Origin: Ovis canadensis
Taxonomy: Eukaryota; Chordata; Mammalia; Artiodactyla; Bovidae
DNA: 64,000 bases
Assembly: GCF_042477335.2 (NCBI RefSeq)
Contig: NC_091247.1
Span: 226,944,001 to 227,008,000 of the forward strand
Direction of reading: 5' to 3'
The notes beneath the pieces were generated by a model. That model saw only the letters and a program-made list of their open reading frames with translations, made no database searches and was not told where the DNA came from. The translations under genes and the position numbers were made by a program. Positions 31,860 to 43,885 of this stretch are shown piece by piece; the stretch's first letter is position 1; each line of letters starts with the position of its first letter.

Positions 31860-33010
31860 CGGGATCCAAAGGGGCACCACGCCCTGGCACAGCAAAAGTA
31901 CACCTTGGCTGTGGGGGGCTGGGGGGTGGGCACCCATCGTGCGAGTGGCTGGGACTACTTGTGTCTCATCTGTTCTCCCTGTCTGGTGATGGGAACAGTC
32001 ACATGGACGTAATTTCTCATCAGCAGGGAAAGTGATCTGTGCAGAAACGTTTGTTAGCTAATGGGGTTTTGGTTTCTAACGGGCGGCTAAAAGGGCCTGA
32101 GGATGGCCACGCGGAATTGCCCAGACGGCGTCGGGTGGCACTTAATGGCATCCGGCTGGGTGCCTGTGCCAGCTCTCTTGCTCAAGGCAGGCACTGGGAG
32201 ACGGCACGTTTATCTTCCGGGCAACCCCTGGCAGAGTCAGGAGAGCAGAAACCCAGGACCGGCCGGGGTGGAAGAGGAAGGAGAAAGCCCTGGGCCCTAG
32301 CCTGGTGCCCCCAGTGGTGGGCATTCGTGGATGTGAACAAAATCATCTTTGGGACATCTGTGAGGGGAGTAGAGCTCTTGAGATGCCCACAGAGAGACAG
32401 AAAAAGTCATTCACTCATGCCTTCATTCCCCAGAGCCTTCTCCAGGCCTATTGGGTAGCTATGGTCCCCAGGGAGGCAGAGAGACCCACCCAGAATGGGG
32501 GAGGCCGCAGACACAAGCTGGTTGGGGATCTGTTGGCTCAGATGGGCTGTCAGTGGTCCTCCGGGTGAAAATCGGGGTCAAGACATCCTAGGGCAAGCCT
32601 CACCCCAAGGCCCAGGGTGGCCCTGAGGGATACGGATACGGAGGAGAACCAGCGTTGGAGTCGGGAGATGTGAATTAGGACTGTGGGCTGTGATAACAAC
32701 CTGGGTTAGTGGGACAAGGAGGTGACTTCCTGGTGACAGTATAACCTTTTTTTTTTTCTTTTAACCACATCCCTCTTTTATGTCTCAAAGTCGAACTTCA
32801 GTGGGGGGAGCACCTGGGGGGGGGGGCGGGGGCTTTGAAGTCGGTGTGAGCAGAGTTCTAGTGACTCAGGAATCCTAATGTCTCAGGGGAGTAGCCTGGA
32901 TGGCACTGCCCATAAGACTTGGCTCTGACCCCAGACCCAAGTCCTGGGTGCCCTGGAGGAGGGGCCAGCAGGGGCCGACGGAGGGCTGCAAAGGCTGGAG
33001 ACCTGAAGGC
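31860..33010. other. Intronic sequence, unique
   Basis: No exon or clear repeat. The 32040-32240 stretch is non-repetitive and moderately CpG-rich, a plausible conserved segment. A T run lies at 32749-32758 and a G run at 32816-32835. Confidence 0.4.
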
Positions 33011-33019
33011 CAGGTCCAC

Positions 33020-33115
33020 CTGGCACAGTTTATAGCTGTGTGGCTGCAGGAAAGTTGCCTAACCTCTCTGAGCTTCAGTGCTCTCATTTGCGTAGCGTGG
33101 ATTGGAACACTCAGC
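33020..33115 (+). repeat. MIR SINE relic
   Basis: 'gtttatagctgtgtggctgc', 'gttgcctaacctctctgagc', 'ttcagtgctctcatttgcgt' follow MIR order. Confidence 0.75.
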
Positions 33116-33124
33116 TTAGGTGAA

Positions 33125-33290
33125 GACCTGGGTTCTGGAGACAGGCTGCTTGGGTTCAAACCTCAGCCTCTCCTCTCACCAGCTGTGTGACGTCGGCGAG
33201 TCACCAGACGTCTCTGTGTGCCTCAGTTTCTTCATCTGTGAAGTGGAGCTGATGGCAGCGCCTGCCATACAGGGTACTCGTGAGGATGAC
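33125..33290 (+). repeat. MIR SINE relic
   Basis: A second MIR directly follows, nearly full length: 'ctgggttctggagacaggct', 'tgggttcaaacctcagcctc', 'agctgtgtgacgtcggcgag', 'cctcagtttcttcatctgtg', '..actcgtgaggatga'. Confidence 0.8.
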
Positions 33291-33749
33291 GTGGCTCCAG
33301 GGAAGGGCCCCAGAAGGACAGGGTGCCCTGTCCCAGCGTGGTTGACTGCACAGTGACACGGTCCTGCAGTGACAGTGGCTTGTAGTCAGGCTGGCCCGGC
33401 CTGGACCTCCTATCAGGATCAGTGTAAATGTTGGCATTGGAGCCCGCATCTGGGGTCACGTGATGACCATGGGGGCTGAAACGTGTGCAGGGCCCCTCAG
33501 TACCCAGTGTGGGGAAGCCCTCGAGTGCTGCCAGCCCCCATCTCTACCCTCTGGGGAGAGCAGAGGGGACCGAGGACACATTTGCTACTGAGTTACCGCC
33601 GACCAAACCCAGAGGCAAGTGGGAAGGGGCTGGGGCCAAGTCCCTTCTGAAAAGGTTATCAAGAAAATCTGTGTGGTTTGTTGCAACGACAGGTATTGCC
33701 CTCCGGGATTCTGACTCCAAAGCGTGGACTCACCTCCAAAGGAGGGGTT

Positions 33750-33965
33750 GGCCATTCCCTGAGCACTTAACTGTGTGCCAGGCCCTGTGCGAAGTCTTCC
33801 CCAGGCACCATCCCACCCACCATCCCAGCCAACCCAGAAGGCAATCGTGGCCATGCCCAGTTAACAGATGGGCAGACTAAGGCTCAGAGAGGCCAAGAGC
33901 TGCCCGGAGACCCTGGCAGCAAGAGGCAGCGCTGGGGCTCAAACCCCTGGGTCTCTGGCTTGAGG
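33750..33965 (-). repeat. MIR-family SINE relic, inverted
   Basis: Inverted MIR order: 'ctgagcacttaactgtgtgc', 'cagttaacagatgggcagac', 'taaggctcagagaggccaag', '..gctcaaacccctgggtctct'. Confidence 0.75.
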
Positions 33966-34329
33966 TATGCTTGCTGCTTTCCATGATGCTATGTGCCTTA
34001 AGGTGAGGGAGTGTCACCAAGACACCTCACCGTCAGGAGCTGCCAACATGGGCTCGCCAACCCCAGCGGGGGTCCTGCTAATTTCTAGAAGGTTCTTGAA
34101 GTTTTGCTTTCTGTGCTGTCGGCTAGACCGGTTAAAGGCCTTCTTTGTGTCGCCAAACAGTCTCTCCAGCAAAATCAGTCTGCCTAGAGCCACTTATACC
34201 TGTTTGAGTCTGCAGTGGCTTCTTCTCCGTGCCTCAGTTTTCAAATCTGTGGAATGGGAATTTTTATATTTGCACTCCCTAGCTTCCCCTGGTGGATAGG
34301 TAATGCTGGGAAATAGTAATAGTCAGTAT

Positions 34330-34465
34330 AGCCCTTGACAGGTATCTGGAAAGCATCTTCTGTATTTGCCCTCATTTAACCTTCTGGGGCTTCCTGAGGT
34401 CATTGTGTCAGATGAGGAGGGCAGGATCTTGTCCAAGGTCACACAGGTGGTAAGGCTTTAGGTCT
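34330..34465 (-). repeat. MIR-family SINE relic, inverted
   Basis: 'gccctcatttaaccttctgg', 'cagatgaggagggcaggatc', 'ccaaggtcacacaggtggta' are in the inverted MIR order. Confidence 0.65.
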
Positions 34466-34469
34466 GATT

Positions 34470-35295
34470 AAGATGGACTGAAAACCAGCTACTGAGGCCA
34501 CTTCTTGGTGGAGATTTATGAAGCCCCTTGCTTGATTTTTCCCCGTGACGGGGAGCTCACTACCTCATGAGCTCCTGTTGATTGTCAGTCTAGGACTTGA
34601 GTGGGTGGTGGTGACAGTCCCTGCTACAGGAGACTCCACATGGGAGAAGAACCTGAGCTTGACTTTGGCCGTGCTGGGTTTGCTGGCAGGCCCAACCATG
34701 GAGAGGTGGAAGGGTGTTTCCAGGTTCTTCTTTTCTCACGGTGGTGAGAAAAGAAGATGGTCTGATGGTCTGGTGGTCGTCCCTCCCGCAGACCCAATGT
34801 GAGGCTGAGTGAGGAGCAAACTCTCAGCACAGGGCAGACACAAGGTGCCTAATAAATCCTTGCAGTAGACCAGCCCTATTTCTAAGGAAAATTTAAATTA
34901 TAAAACCCACATAGCCGTGTTGTACAAAGTCTGGAAAATAGGCCGCAGTTTCACCTGTAAACTCTGTCCCCTGCGCATCATCATTTTGTATATCATTTCC
35001 AGTCTGGTTTAAATAAACGCGTCTTGATGTAGAACTCTGTTCCCATGACGTCATCACACCACACGTAGCCCTGATCCTGTTCTTTTTCACTAACTGTGAT
35101 CCTACGAGCGTTTCCCCCGCCTTCCTTCAAAAGTCCACTAGTTCTCAAGAGTGGCGATTTACGGGCTGCATGATATCCCGTGGATATTCGTCATCTGACT
35201 TGGACCATCCCCCTTTTGGTGGCGTCCACATGGACAGTGATGTGAAGAGCAGATTTTGACCCTGAGGTCACACCCCCAGAGGTCCAGCAGGACAG
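34470..35295. other. Intronic sequence with an AT-rich old repeat-like stretch
   Basis: 34870-35240 is AT-rich with '..atgatatcccgtggatattc' near 35170-35190, reminiscent of old LINE 3' regions, but I cannot assign it. No exon supported. Confidence 0.3.
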
Positions 35296-35299
35296 CAGG

Positions 35300-35470
35300 T
35301 CAGTCCTGCTGAGCTGTCTGACCTTGGGCAGAGTCCTGCCCCTCTCTGAGTCTCAGGTTCCTGCTCTGCTATGAAATAGGGGTAAGAACCTCCCGTCACA
35401 GGGCCCCTGGGAGGAGTAAACGAAGGGCTGTGATGTCAGTTACTTGGCAGTGGCAGGGTCTTGAAATATG
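35300..35470 (+). repeat. MIR SINE relic
   Basis: 'gagctgtctgaccttgggca', 'cccctctctgagtctcaggt', 'gctatgaaataggggtaaga' and '..aggagtaaacgaagggctgt' follow MIR order. Confidence 0.75.
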
Positions 35471-35492
35471 GTAGCTGTTATTCCTGCTGCTG

Positions 35493-35512
35493 TTATTATT
35501 ATTATTATTTAG
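35493..35512. repeat. (ATT)n microsatellite
   Basis: About six ATT units just downstream of the MIR 3' end. Confidence 0.9.
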
Positions 35513-35519
35513 GTCCTAT

Positions 35520-36935
35520 CTCCCCAGTTAAATTGTGGAGCCCTGCAAGCAGGAGGGCTCCGTGCTTTCCTGCCTCCCACTCCTAGACATACTCCTTTGT
35601 ATCTATTGATTTCATTCCTGACATTCAGGCCCCTTCAAAAAGAATGAGTCTCCATGTGGGCGAAGAGCTGGGAGATGTTTCGCTTACATAGTCTCACCGG
35701 GTCCCCCATGAGTGGCGATCATCAGCCCCATTTTAGAAATGGCTCAGAGAGGGTGATGGCCCTGCCCAAGCCCACACTGTGGGAAGAAGAGAGCCAGGAA
35801 TACTTCCTGGAGGAGGCGGCAGTGGCACTCGGCCGGCAGCATGGGCCGTCTGACCAGGCCGAGGGGTAGAGTGCTGGTGTTCTGGGGGTGCTGCAGAGGA
35901 CCCTTGGAGCTCTCTAGGGCGGGGTGGAGCCCAGCACCCAGCACAGTGGGGGGCAGAGTGTGAGTAAGGCTCGGGTTGGGGGAGTGCATCTGCTGAGCTG
36001 AGCTGACCTGACATGACGCCAGGGCGGGACTGAGCTAGCCATCTGGGCTCCTGACCCCACCTGCACTCCTCACCCAACCACGTCCTTCTGTCCAGGCAGG
36101 AACGGGTGCTCTGCGGGATCGGAGGCTGCAGGCATCTTCCTGGGGCCTGCTCTGTGAGCAGTGATAAAATATTTATCAGAGATGCTGGCGGCTGGGCTTC
36201 CCTGCACAGGGTACCGCTGGAGGCGGCTCACCCCGGGCCTGCCGCCTTGTCGAGTTCCGCTGAGTCACGGGGGAGCCCAGTGAGCCGCCTGCCTGCGCCC
36301 TCCTCAGCCCCTCTGCCCTTTGGCCACATGCAGGCCTCATAATACGTAAGCCATTCGGCTACCCACAGCGCCCCGGGCATCCAGCGAGGCTAGGGCTGAG
36401 AGTTTCAGAGCTCATGCGGTGGCCAGGGTCACGGGCAGAGGCTGCCAACCGGACGGGGTCCCCCTGCACCCGCCCCTACAGGACCCCAGCTCCTCAGTCC
36501 TCACTGCCCCTGGCGAGGTAGGTCCCTGGCACCCCCGTTTAGTGACGGAGACCCCGAGGCACAGAGCAGGGATGCGACGGGCAGGCCTCAGGCAGAGGGC
36601 GGCGAGCACAGATTTGGCCCTTGGCTGTCCAATCTCTCCCCCGAGGTGCCGGACTCCCATCCAGCCCCGCGCCAGGGCCTGGGTGTTCTGCTCACCCCTA
36701 GGTTACACCGAGCTGTGAGTTCGGGTTTGTGCTTTTCATTTGCAGGGTAACAGCACCAACAAAAACAGTAGCAGACGGCTCCTGCTTGCTGTGGGCAGAA
36801 GGACGGGGCTTTCGGATTCTTTTGTTCGCTCATTCATAAAATACATTCTGGGTGCGGTGGCCAGGCCTGGAGACCGGTGGGGGACACTGGGGCTGTGGTG
36901 GGCCCTGCCCCCCAGAGCCAGAGAGAGTTGGATTC
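35520..36935. other. Intronic sequence, unique, with a possible regulatory patch
   Basis: No exon supported. 36160-36270 holds an inverted pair of GATA motifs and an AP-1-like TGAGTCA. Confidence 0.4.
36162..36178. promoter_or_regulatory. Inverted pair of GATA motifs
   Basis: tgataaa (36162-36168) and its exact reverse complement tttatca (36172-36178) are separated by three bases. A TGAGTCA (AP-1-like) lies about 80 bp downstream at 36261-36267. Enhancer function is a guess from motif content. Confidence 0.3.
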
Positions 36936-37035
36936 TGGGCCTGGGCCCACATACTGCTTGCTTGCGTGCTGTGTGACCTCTGGCGGGTTGCTCCACTTCT
37001 CTGAGCCTCCTTCTCCCATTTGTGAAGGGGGTAGG
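36935..37035 (+). repeat. MIR SINE relic
   Basis: 'gcgtgctgtgtgacctctgg', 'gggttgctccacttctctga', 'gcctccttctcccatttgtg' follow the MIR core. Confidence 0.7.
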
Positions 37036-37039
37036 GGAC

Positions 37040-40000
37040 ACCCTGCTTTCTCAAGCGAGGATCGCACCCGTGTCCTTGTGCTCCATCACATCTTCACGTC
37101 GGCCTGACGGCATCCATTGGCCTTTGGGACAGGTCTGGTCTCCAGAGAGATCCTGGAAGGCCTTGCAGCTGGTTCTCCCAGGAAATAACCCATAGCCAGT
37201 GCCCCAGGCCCTTGCAGATCCAATGGTTGAAGGTGGAAGATTCTTCCAAGCCTGGTTCTGAAGAATCCTGGCCCCAGGAGCCACACTCGCTGCCTGCAGC
37301 TGTGTGAGGGAGCCCTGTGGGTGGCTGGAGCCATCTCCTGGGGTCGCTCCTCTGAGGTCACTGCCCAGAGGTCATCTTGTATTCTCATTTGCTGTCCACC
37401 TTTCCCTCTAGACTGTCTCCTGCCCTTCTTCTGTCTGGGATTCTTTCCCTCCCTTCTTCACTGGGGGCTTTTCTTGGCTCTTTAAGCTCCTGCTGGAAGA
37501 TCCCCTCCTCCTCCAGGAAGCCCTTCTGACTGCCCTGCGACCACTCCAGGCAGAGTGGGTAGGTGCCCCCGTGCTCTGGAATCTTTGCTCCTGTCTTTGA
37601 TCTAGCGCTGGACCTGTTCCCCAGTCTCCTTCCCACCAGCCTGGGACTCCAAGGGCAGAATTCTGCTTGATTCATCTCTGGGTCCCAGGGCTCAACTTAG
37701 GGCTGGCATACCCCAGGAGTGTCTGAAGAACAAGCGAGCGAGTGACCGACATCACAGCTGGATTGGGGCTTTAGGAATGTGTCGTGAGAGACGGTAGCAA
37801 ACCTGTAACATGTGCTCCGCCTGTGAACTTGCTGTGTTTCTGTGGGGACCCCCATCTTCCTGGTCTTCACAGATGATGTATGTTCCACTACACAGCAGGT
37901 GATAAGGACTTCGGGACTGAGATTTGTGGGGCAGGGTGTGCAGAGCCCTGGGGGTCAAGAGGGCTGGGCCCCTCCTGATGGAGCTGCATGACCCCGAGAG
38001 ACTCAGTCCCTCCGTCAGGCCTCAGGTCCATTCTGCAAGCCCAGCTTTTATTCGTGGAAGAGAAGCAGGCAGGCCTGCGTTTGTGGGCTGCTCACGGTGG
38101 TATCCAACACTCACAGCCCAGCAGAAAAAAAAAAGGACCGGAAGGAAATGCCCCGAGATGAGGGCAGTAACTTTCTCTGGTAGTTTGTTTCCTCTTCCAA
38201 CTATTTCGTGTTTTTTCTGGTTTTCTCAGGTTCTTTCAGTGACTTTACGTGTATGTTGAAAGCTTTGTGATGAACCCTGCGGGGCGACAGAGGCCCTGCT
38301 GCTGGGACACTCAGTCTGATGGAGAATTAGTCCTTTGTCAACAGACTGACCTGACGCAGCCTGATCGGGGAGGCTGCCGGGACTCAGACCCAGGGTGTGA
38401 TGGAGCTGTCACAAAGGGAAGCTCAGAGGAGACTCCTGGCTGTGCCTGGAGTGGACACAAGGCAGTCAGAAGGGCTTCCTGGAGGAGGAGGGCATCTTCC
38501 AGCAGGAGCTTAAAGAGCCTTGTGAAGTTGGAACCTTGCCGGGGGTGGTGGTACAGGGCAGTTGCTAGGGAGGCAGGTGCACTGGGGCTGGGAGGGCTGT
38601 TTGGCTGGACCTGGACGAGGGTGAGCTGAGGATGGTGAGAGACGCGGCAAGGGGCTGGACCAGATCCTGAGTGATGGGGGCAGGGGAGGGTGTGTGCCCC
38701 TGCTAGAGTCACAGTTGGCTGCCTCCCCTGGGGGTCCACCCGCCAGCCCCCCGCCCCGAGGGGAGGCATGGTGTGCTAAGGAGCCCCCGTGACCCTTACC
38801 TCTACAGGGACCCTAGGGGGCTGGCCGGGCTGTGGCCCCACTTTACAGAATGGGGAAAGTGAGGCCAAGCGCAGTAAATGGCCAAGCTTCAGGTCTAGGT
38901 CTGTTTGTCCCCAGAGCCCAGCTCGGAATGGCTGGCCTCTCTCCTGCAGCCCTTGCTCGTCACTGGGCTTCCGGTTTGTCATCTGTAGGGTGGGGATTAG
39001 AACGTGGTGTCTTGGACCAAGTGAGTGCCCTTTGTAGAGCTAATTGTTAAGTCCAGCCCTTGACATTCACTAGTTCCAGGATTTCTGTTTCCTGTGGTTG
39101 GAACATCACCCAGGATGGCGAGTTAGGGGGACAGACGTAAGCACGGAAGGCACCTTGGGGACAGGGCTCTCAGGAGAACCCACAGAAATGGGACATGAGT
39201 TTGATGTCCTAAGACCAATGGGAACGAGCTTCAAGCAGCCCAAAGGACGTCAGCTTAGACCACCCCAGATGTGGGCCCAGGGGAGTATGGGCAGTGCGCC
39301 CCAGGAGCAGAAACAAGGCAGGCGGGTCAGAGAGGGAGCCGCCTCTGAATGCTCTGGGTCCAGCAAGCTGAGGCAGGTGGGAACACGGGGGCCCACAGTG
39401 GGGGCAGGGCCCGTGCAGGTAAGATGCCCTCTGAGCTGCCTGAAGGTGCAGAGAAGAACCAGGCAATATGGAGGAAAGGCCTCTGTACTGACGGTCAAGG
39501 TCACTGGCCATCACCTTGGTCTGTCGGCTGCAGGCCTTGGTGCAGGGCAGGGTGGGTGTGGGGGTTGTCGCTGAGCTCAGATGAGTTTCCTCCCTGCATG
39601 TTTGCTGACACAGGAGGCTCTGGCAGGTGCTGTAGGCACCCATGGATGGGCAAGAGGGGAGAAGGGGCAAAAGAGAGGCCCGCCCAGGCCCCAGCCAGGG
39701 CCCACCTTTTTCCTTCCATTGCTTCCACCAGGAGAGGGTGATGGTCCCCTGCTCCCTGCGGGTGTCAGTGGGGTGAACAAGGCAGGCAGAGGAGCCAGTG
39801 TAGGCTGCCCGCCCCCTCAGTGGCCTGGCCATGTGCCCAGTGTGGGCCTCCGTCCCTGCTGGAAGAGTGAGGACAACTTCCCTCCCTCCCCCACAGCCTA
39901 GCTCCCTCCCAGAGCAGTTACGAGGCCAAGCAGACACTGAGACCGCCACAGGGTACCAGGTTTGGCCGAGGTCAGGTTCAGATCGCGCTTGGCTCAGGGG

Positions 40001-43000
40001 CTGGTATGTGTACATTAGATTCTCAAGAAGTGCTTCCTGGGCGGAAAGGAGGAAAGTGCAGACGGCCTTTGACAAGTTGTGTGGCCCTTGCAGCCTCCGT
40101 GTCCTCAGTGAAGAGAGCTGCCAAGCTGCCCCCAAACCCGGGAATGTTGTGCAGACAGGCCTGCTATGTGGAGAGTACTGAACTGCTAGCCAGATTGGAA
40201 CTGCAGGAACCAGCTAAGGAAGGAGACAGGAGCCTGTCCTTAATTAGTGAGGGATCTCACTCTCCGAGCCTCTGGGGAATGTGCCACTGCAGCAGGTGGC
40301 CTGGACAGTACTGCCTTTCAAACACACTTGTGTGTGGTGGGGCAGGGCTTGTGGAGAAGACGTTGGTGGGGGAGGTCACTCTGAGCAGGGTTTTGCAGGA
40401 TGCATAGGAGTTGGCCGACCAGACCAGGCTTCGGGAAAGTTATCCCAGACAGTGAAGGGCAAGCATGTGGACATGAACTGGACCTGGCCTCTGAGGACTG
40501 CACCCTCCACCAGGACGCTGACTTCTGCTTTCATTTGTTCGGGAGGCTGCAGGGAGGCTCTCGGCTCCCTTCCCCTGCCTTCAGACAACCCCTGAGGGGA
40601 CAGCCTCCCTGGGAGGGGCTGGGCGCTTGTGACTGGCTGCTTCCTTGTTGTCTCATCCCTGCGGCAGAGCCCAGGAGAGCCCCCTCCTGCCCCCACCCCC
40701 GAGTCTGGGGAAATCCCGAGGGCCCAGCCAGTGCAAGAGGCGCCAGGCGGCGCGCAGTGGAGGCGGCAGTCTCCCTCCCAGGCAGACTTCTCACCTCGGT
40801 CCCCACCCCCTCTGCCACTCACACAAGGAACCACAGAGAAAGAGCCCGGGCCTCCGTGACTCAAAAACAGAAACTGCCAAGACCTGAGTGAGGAGCTGCT
40901 CGGGGGTCAGGCCGGGTGCTGGGCAGGGCTGCCCTCCCACGCCCAGTGGGAGGCTGCCAGGGGGCATAGATGCCAGGGCACCGTGTCCCTCCGCCCATTC
41001 TGGCCCGGCCCCCTTGGGCTATGCCCCCCTGCCTAGGCCCGGTCACTTGGGCAACCTGTGGACCCATGGGGAGGCCCTTCCCTGATCCCAGTGCAGCTGG
41101 CAAGTCATCCAGCTGAGGCCCGGGACCCCTGACGCCGCGGTTTCGATACATTCACGCTGAGACAGCCAAGTCACAAGATTCATTACTTACAGATCCCAGA
41201 AATGTGGGGGGCAGCCCCCGTCCCCAGTCACAGGTGAGCAGGACAGAGGGCGGCTGGAGGGCACCCCTGTGGCTCGGGGCGGGGGGACACTGACTTTTCT
41301 CAGGCTCAACTCTAAGTGCCCTCGCTGGGAAAGCAAAGTAGGAACTCGGGGCGGGAATCCCGAGCTCAGGCCGTTATTGGATAATCCAGATTTGGGGCAT
41401 GAGCAGGGTGGTCACCCTATAGAATACCTGGGCAACTCAAGACTCACCCCGGGGTCCTTCCTGAAACCTTCCCCTCCCAACCCCCTCTTGCACCCCAAGG
41501 CGGCGCCGTGGTGCCCACGGTCCTCCCAGCCCCTGGAGCTCTGGTTCCCGCCTCCCCAGGCTGCATCTCCGTCCTCTGCTCTGTATATTGCGTTCCCTCC
41601 CCTGTGATGCCCCTCCGCCTCGGCCTGGAGAGAGACCCTGCCCATCTGAGCACCAGCCATAGCCCACACACAACACCCCCACCCCAGAAGGCCACCTCCT
41701 GCCTTTGCTCTGCCCATGGGGCCATGTGCTGTCCCCTCCAGAGCCCAGAGCCCCTCTGAGCACAGGGCCCTTCCCCTGCCAATGGCTCAGCCAGTGTTCT
41801 CATCGACACCGCGCTCAGCCCAATTCCTGCCACCCAGTCTGCACCCCCGCCTGGCCCTGCTGGGCGAGGTCATGCCTCCAGGCCTGTTTAAAATGTCACT
41901 GCCTCTTGGTGGCTCGTCAGAGCTCCCCAAGGCCGTCAGGGTCCTCAGGGGTCCCAGAACCTTCCACCCGTTGCCTCCTCTGTTACTGGCCTCCTGTGAC
42001 TCTCCAGGGAAGGGGGAACGTGGCAGCCTCTGGGGACAGGCTCTGGCCTGCGTTGGTGCTCACTAGTACTAATGACTTGACAGAGGGGTGGGGGGGGTCC
42101 CTCCAGAGTGACAGTGTGAGGTGTGTGGCCTCCAGGTCTGAGCTGGGCTCAGTCTCAGCACTTCCACTTGCCTGCCATGCAGCTGGGCAGGTCTGTTCCT
42201 CTGGGGCCACAGTTTCCTCCTTGGAAAAATGAGGGTGAATTTGACCTGAGTGGGGTGCCCCAGGAGGGAGGGTGTAGGTCCCAGTAGGACCTCAGTGTTC
42301 GAGCCTTTTCACCGCGTCAGGATGTCCTTGCTCTGGGAGTGACCCTGCATGCCCTTTCTTGAGGCCTCAGTCCTTCTGTCTGTAAAATGGACAGATGGGC
42401 TACATAAACTCTGGGGACCTTTGGGCCTGGCTTCCTGGGAGACACGGTGTGTGCTGAGGGCCTGGGAGGCAGCATTGGAGCCAGGCCACGCAGCATCCTT
42501 TGTCGGAAGCCCCTTCTCTTACTTCCTCCCATGTTTACAGTACTGACCGGCTTTTCTCGCAGGCAAGGAGGGCCAGGTGGGTTTTGTTAAATGCCCTTTC
42601 TGAGCTGCTTGTGTCAGTTGCCAAACTTAAACCAAGTTCATCAACCAGAACATATAGGAACTGCAGACGCGGGAGGAGAGTGTAAAGGAGGGCGGAAGGC
42701 TCAGGGACCCCAGGGGCCTGGGACAAGTGTCCCTTCCCTCCAGACACCTCTGGGAGTGGAACTGTCCGAGTCCCTTGCTCCCCTCCACCCTGTCCACCCC
42801 CACCCCCAGTCCCTCCCCAGGAAGCAGTCTGATGGCGGCTGCCACCCTGCTGTGCGGGCCACAGGGAAGATGCCCTGTCTGAGGCCCCACTGCCCTGATC
42901 TCACCCCTCGGGTATCACAGGGACCGCCAGCACCCCTCCTGCAGCTTCACAGCCCTGTCCGTGAAGCAGGAGCAGCAGAACCTGCATGAGAGGGCATTGG

Positions 43001-43150
43001 AACGGCAGGACTGTACATGTCCATCCCTCCGGGCTGTGCCTGGCTGTTAGAAAATGCTCATAATACCTGTTGTGTTATGGCTATCATCATTATCAAGATG
43101 TTCCTGGATTAAAAAACAAACACATACCAAGAGATCACATGTGAGGTATG
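37040..43150. other. Intronic sequence without young retroposons
   Basis: Six kilobases without a Bov-tA, Bov-A2 or BovB copy. Faint MIR-like patches lie at about 38840-38960 and 42160-42240. No exon with convincing reading frame and splice sites is seen; the many GC-rich frames overlap on both strands. Confidence 0.4.
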
Positions 43151-43154
43151 GACT

Positions 43155-43281
43155 GATTTTTTTTTTTTTTTTTGGCCATGCCCAATGGCTTGTAGGATCT
43201 TAAGTTCCTGACCAGGGGTCAAATCTGGGCCTCCTTCAATGGAAGCACTGAGTCCTAACCACTGGACCACCAAGGAAGTTC
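43155..43281 (-). mobile_element. CHR-2-type SINE
   Basis: A poly-T run of 17, then 'ggccatgcccaatggcttgt', 'aggatcttaagttcctgacc', 'gtcctaaccactggaccacc' and head 'aaggaagttcc'. Confidence 0.88.
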
Positions 43282-43679
43282 CTATATGAGCAGGGACTGT
43301 GAGCCTTTAACTGTGAGCTTCCTGGCAACCAAAACAAAGAGGGAAAGAAGATCACTCACTAGATTTATAATGCCCTTGAGATGAAAACAGAGCCTTTCCT
43401 GGCAATGAAACCCAAGGGACAATCCTCCTAGAAACCCTTGTAAGGGCTCCCGGTGTGATGTTGTGAGCAGCATCTCAGTCCTCCTGTTGACTGGCTGTAT
43501 CCAAGGACCGAGGGTCTGGAGCCGGACACTCAGGCTCTCCTAACTGCAGGGGAGACGGAGAGGGACCCCCCAGCTGGTCTGCAAGGAGGACTCAGTGAGG
43601 TCCATAACCTTGAGATGACTGCAGTGTCCTGTGTCATCTTCAATATGAGGATCTCGCCTCAAGTCTGTCATTGAGCCAT
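43282..43679. other. Intronic sequence, unique
   Basis: No exon or repeat recognised. Confidence 0.4.
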
Positions 43680-43765
43680 GCGGTGGTGCTGGTCAGTTGC
43701 TAAGTCGGGTCTGATTCTTTGCCACTCCATGACTGCAGCACGCCAGGCTTCCCTGTCCTTTTTCC
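43680..43765 (-). mobile_element. BovB 3'-end or SINE fragment, interrupted
   Basis: 'ggtcagttgctaagtcgggt', 'actgcagcacgccaggcttc' and 'cctgtcctt' match the BovB 3' tail. It is cut off where a CHR-2 SINE begins. Confidence 0.75.
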
Positions 43766-43885
43766 GGGATGTCCCTGGTGGCCCAGTGGTTAAGACTCTT
43801 GCACTTCTACTGCGGCGGGTGCGGGTTCAATCCCTGGTCAGGGGACTAAGCTCCCACATGCTGCACAGCCTGGCCAAAAGAACAG
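43766..43885 (+). mobile_element. CHR-2-type SINE
   Basis: 'gggatgtccctggtggccca', 'gtggttaagactcttgcact', 'gttcaatccctggtcagggg', 'agcctggccaaaag'. Confidence 0.87.

Noticed and set aside
36721..36790. Splice acceptor 'cttttcatttgcag' as the start of a PRR5 exon
   Set aside because: Acceptor-like, but no matching donor with a plausible open or conserved exon follows, so not supported.
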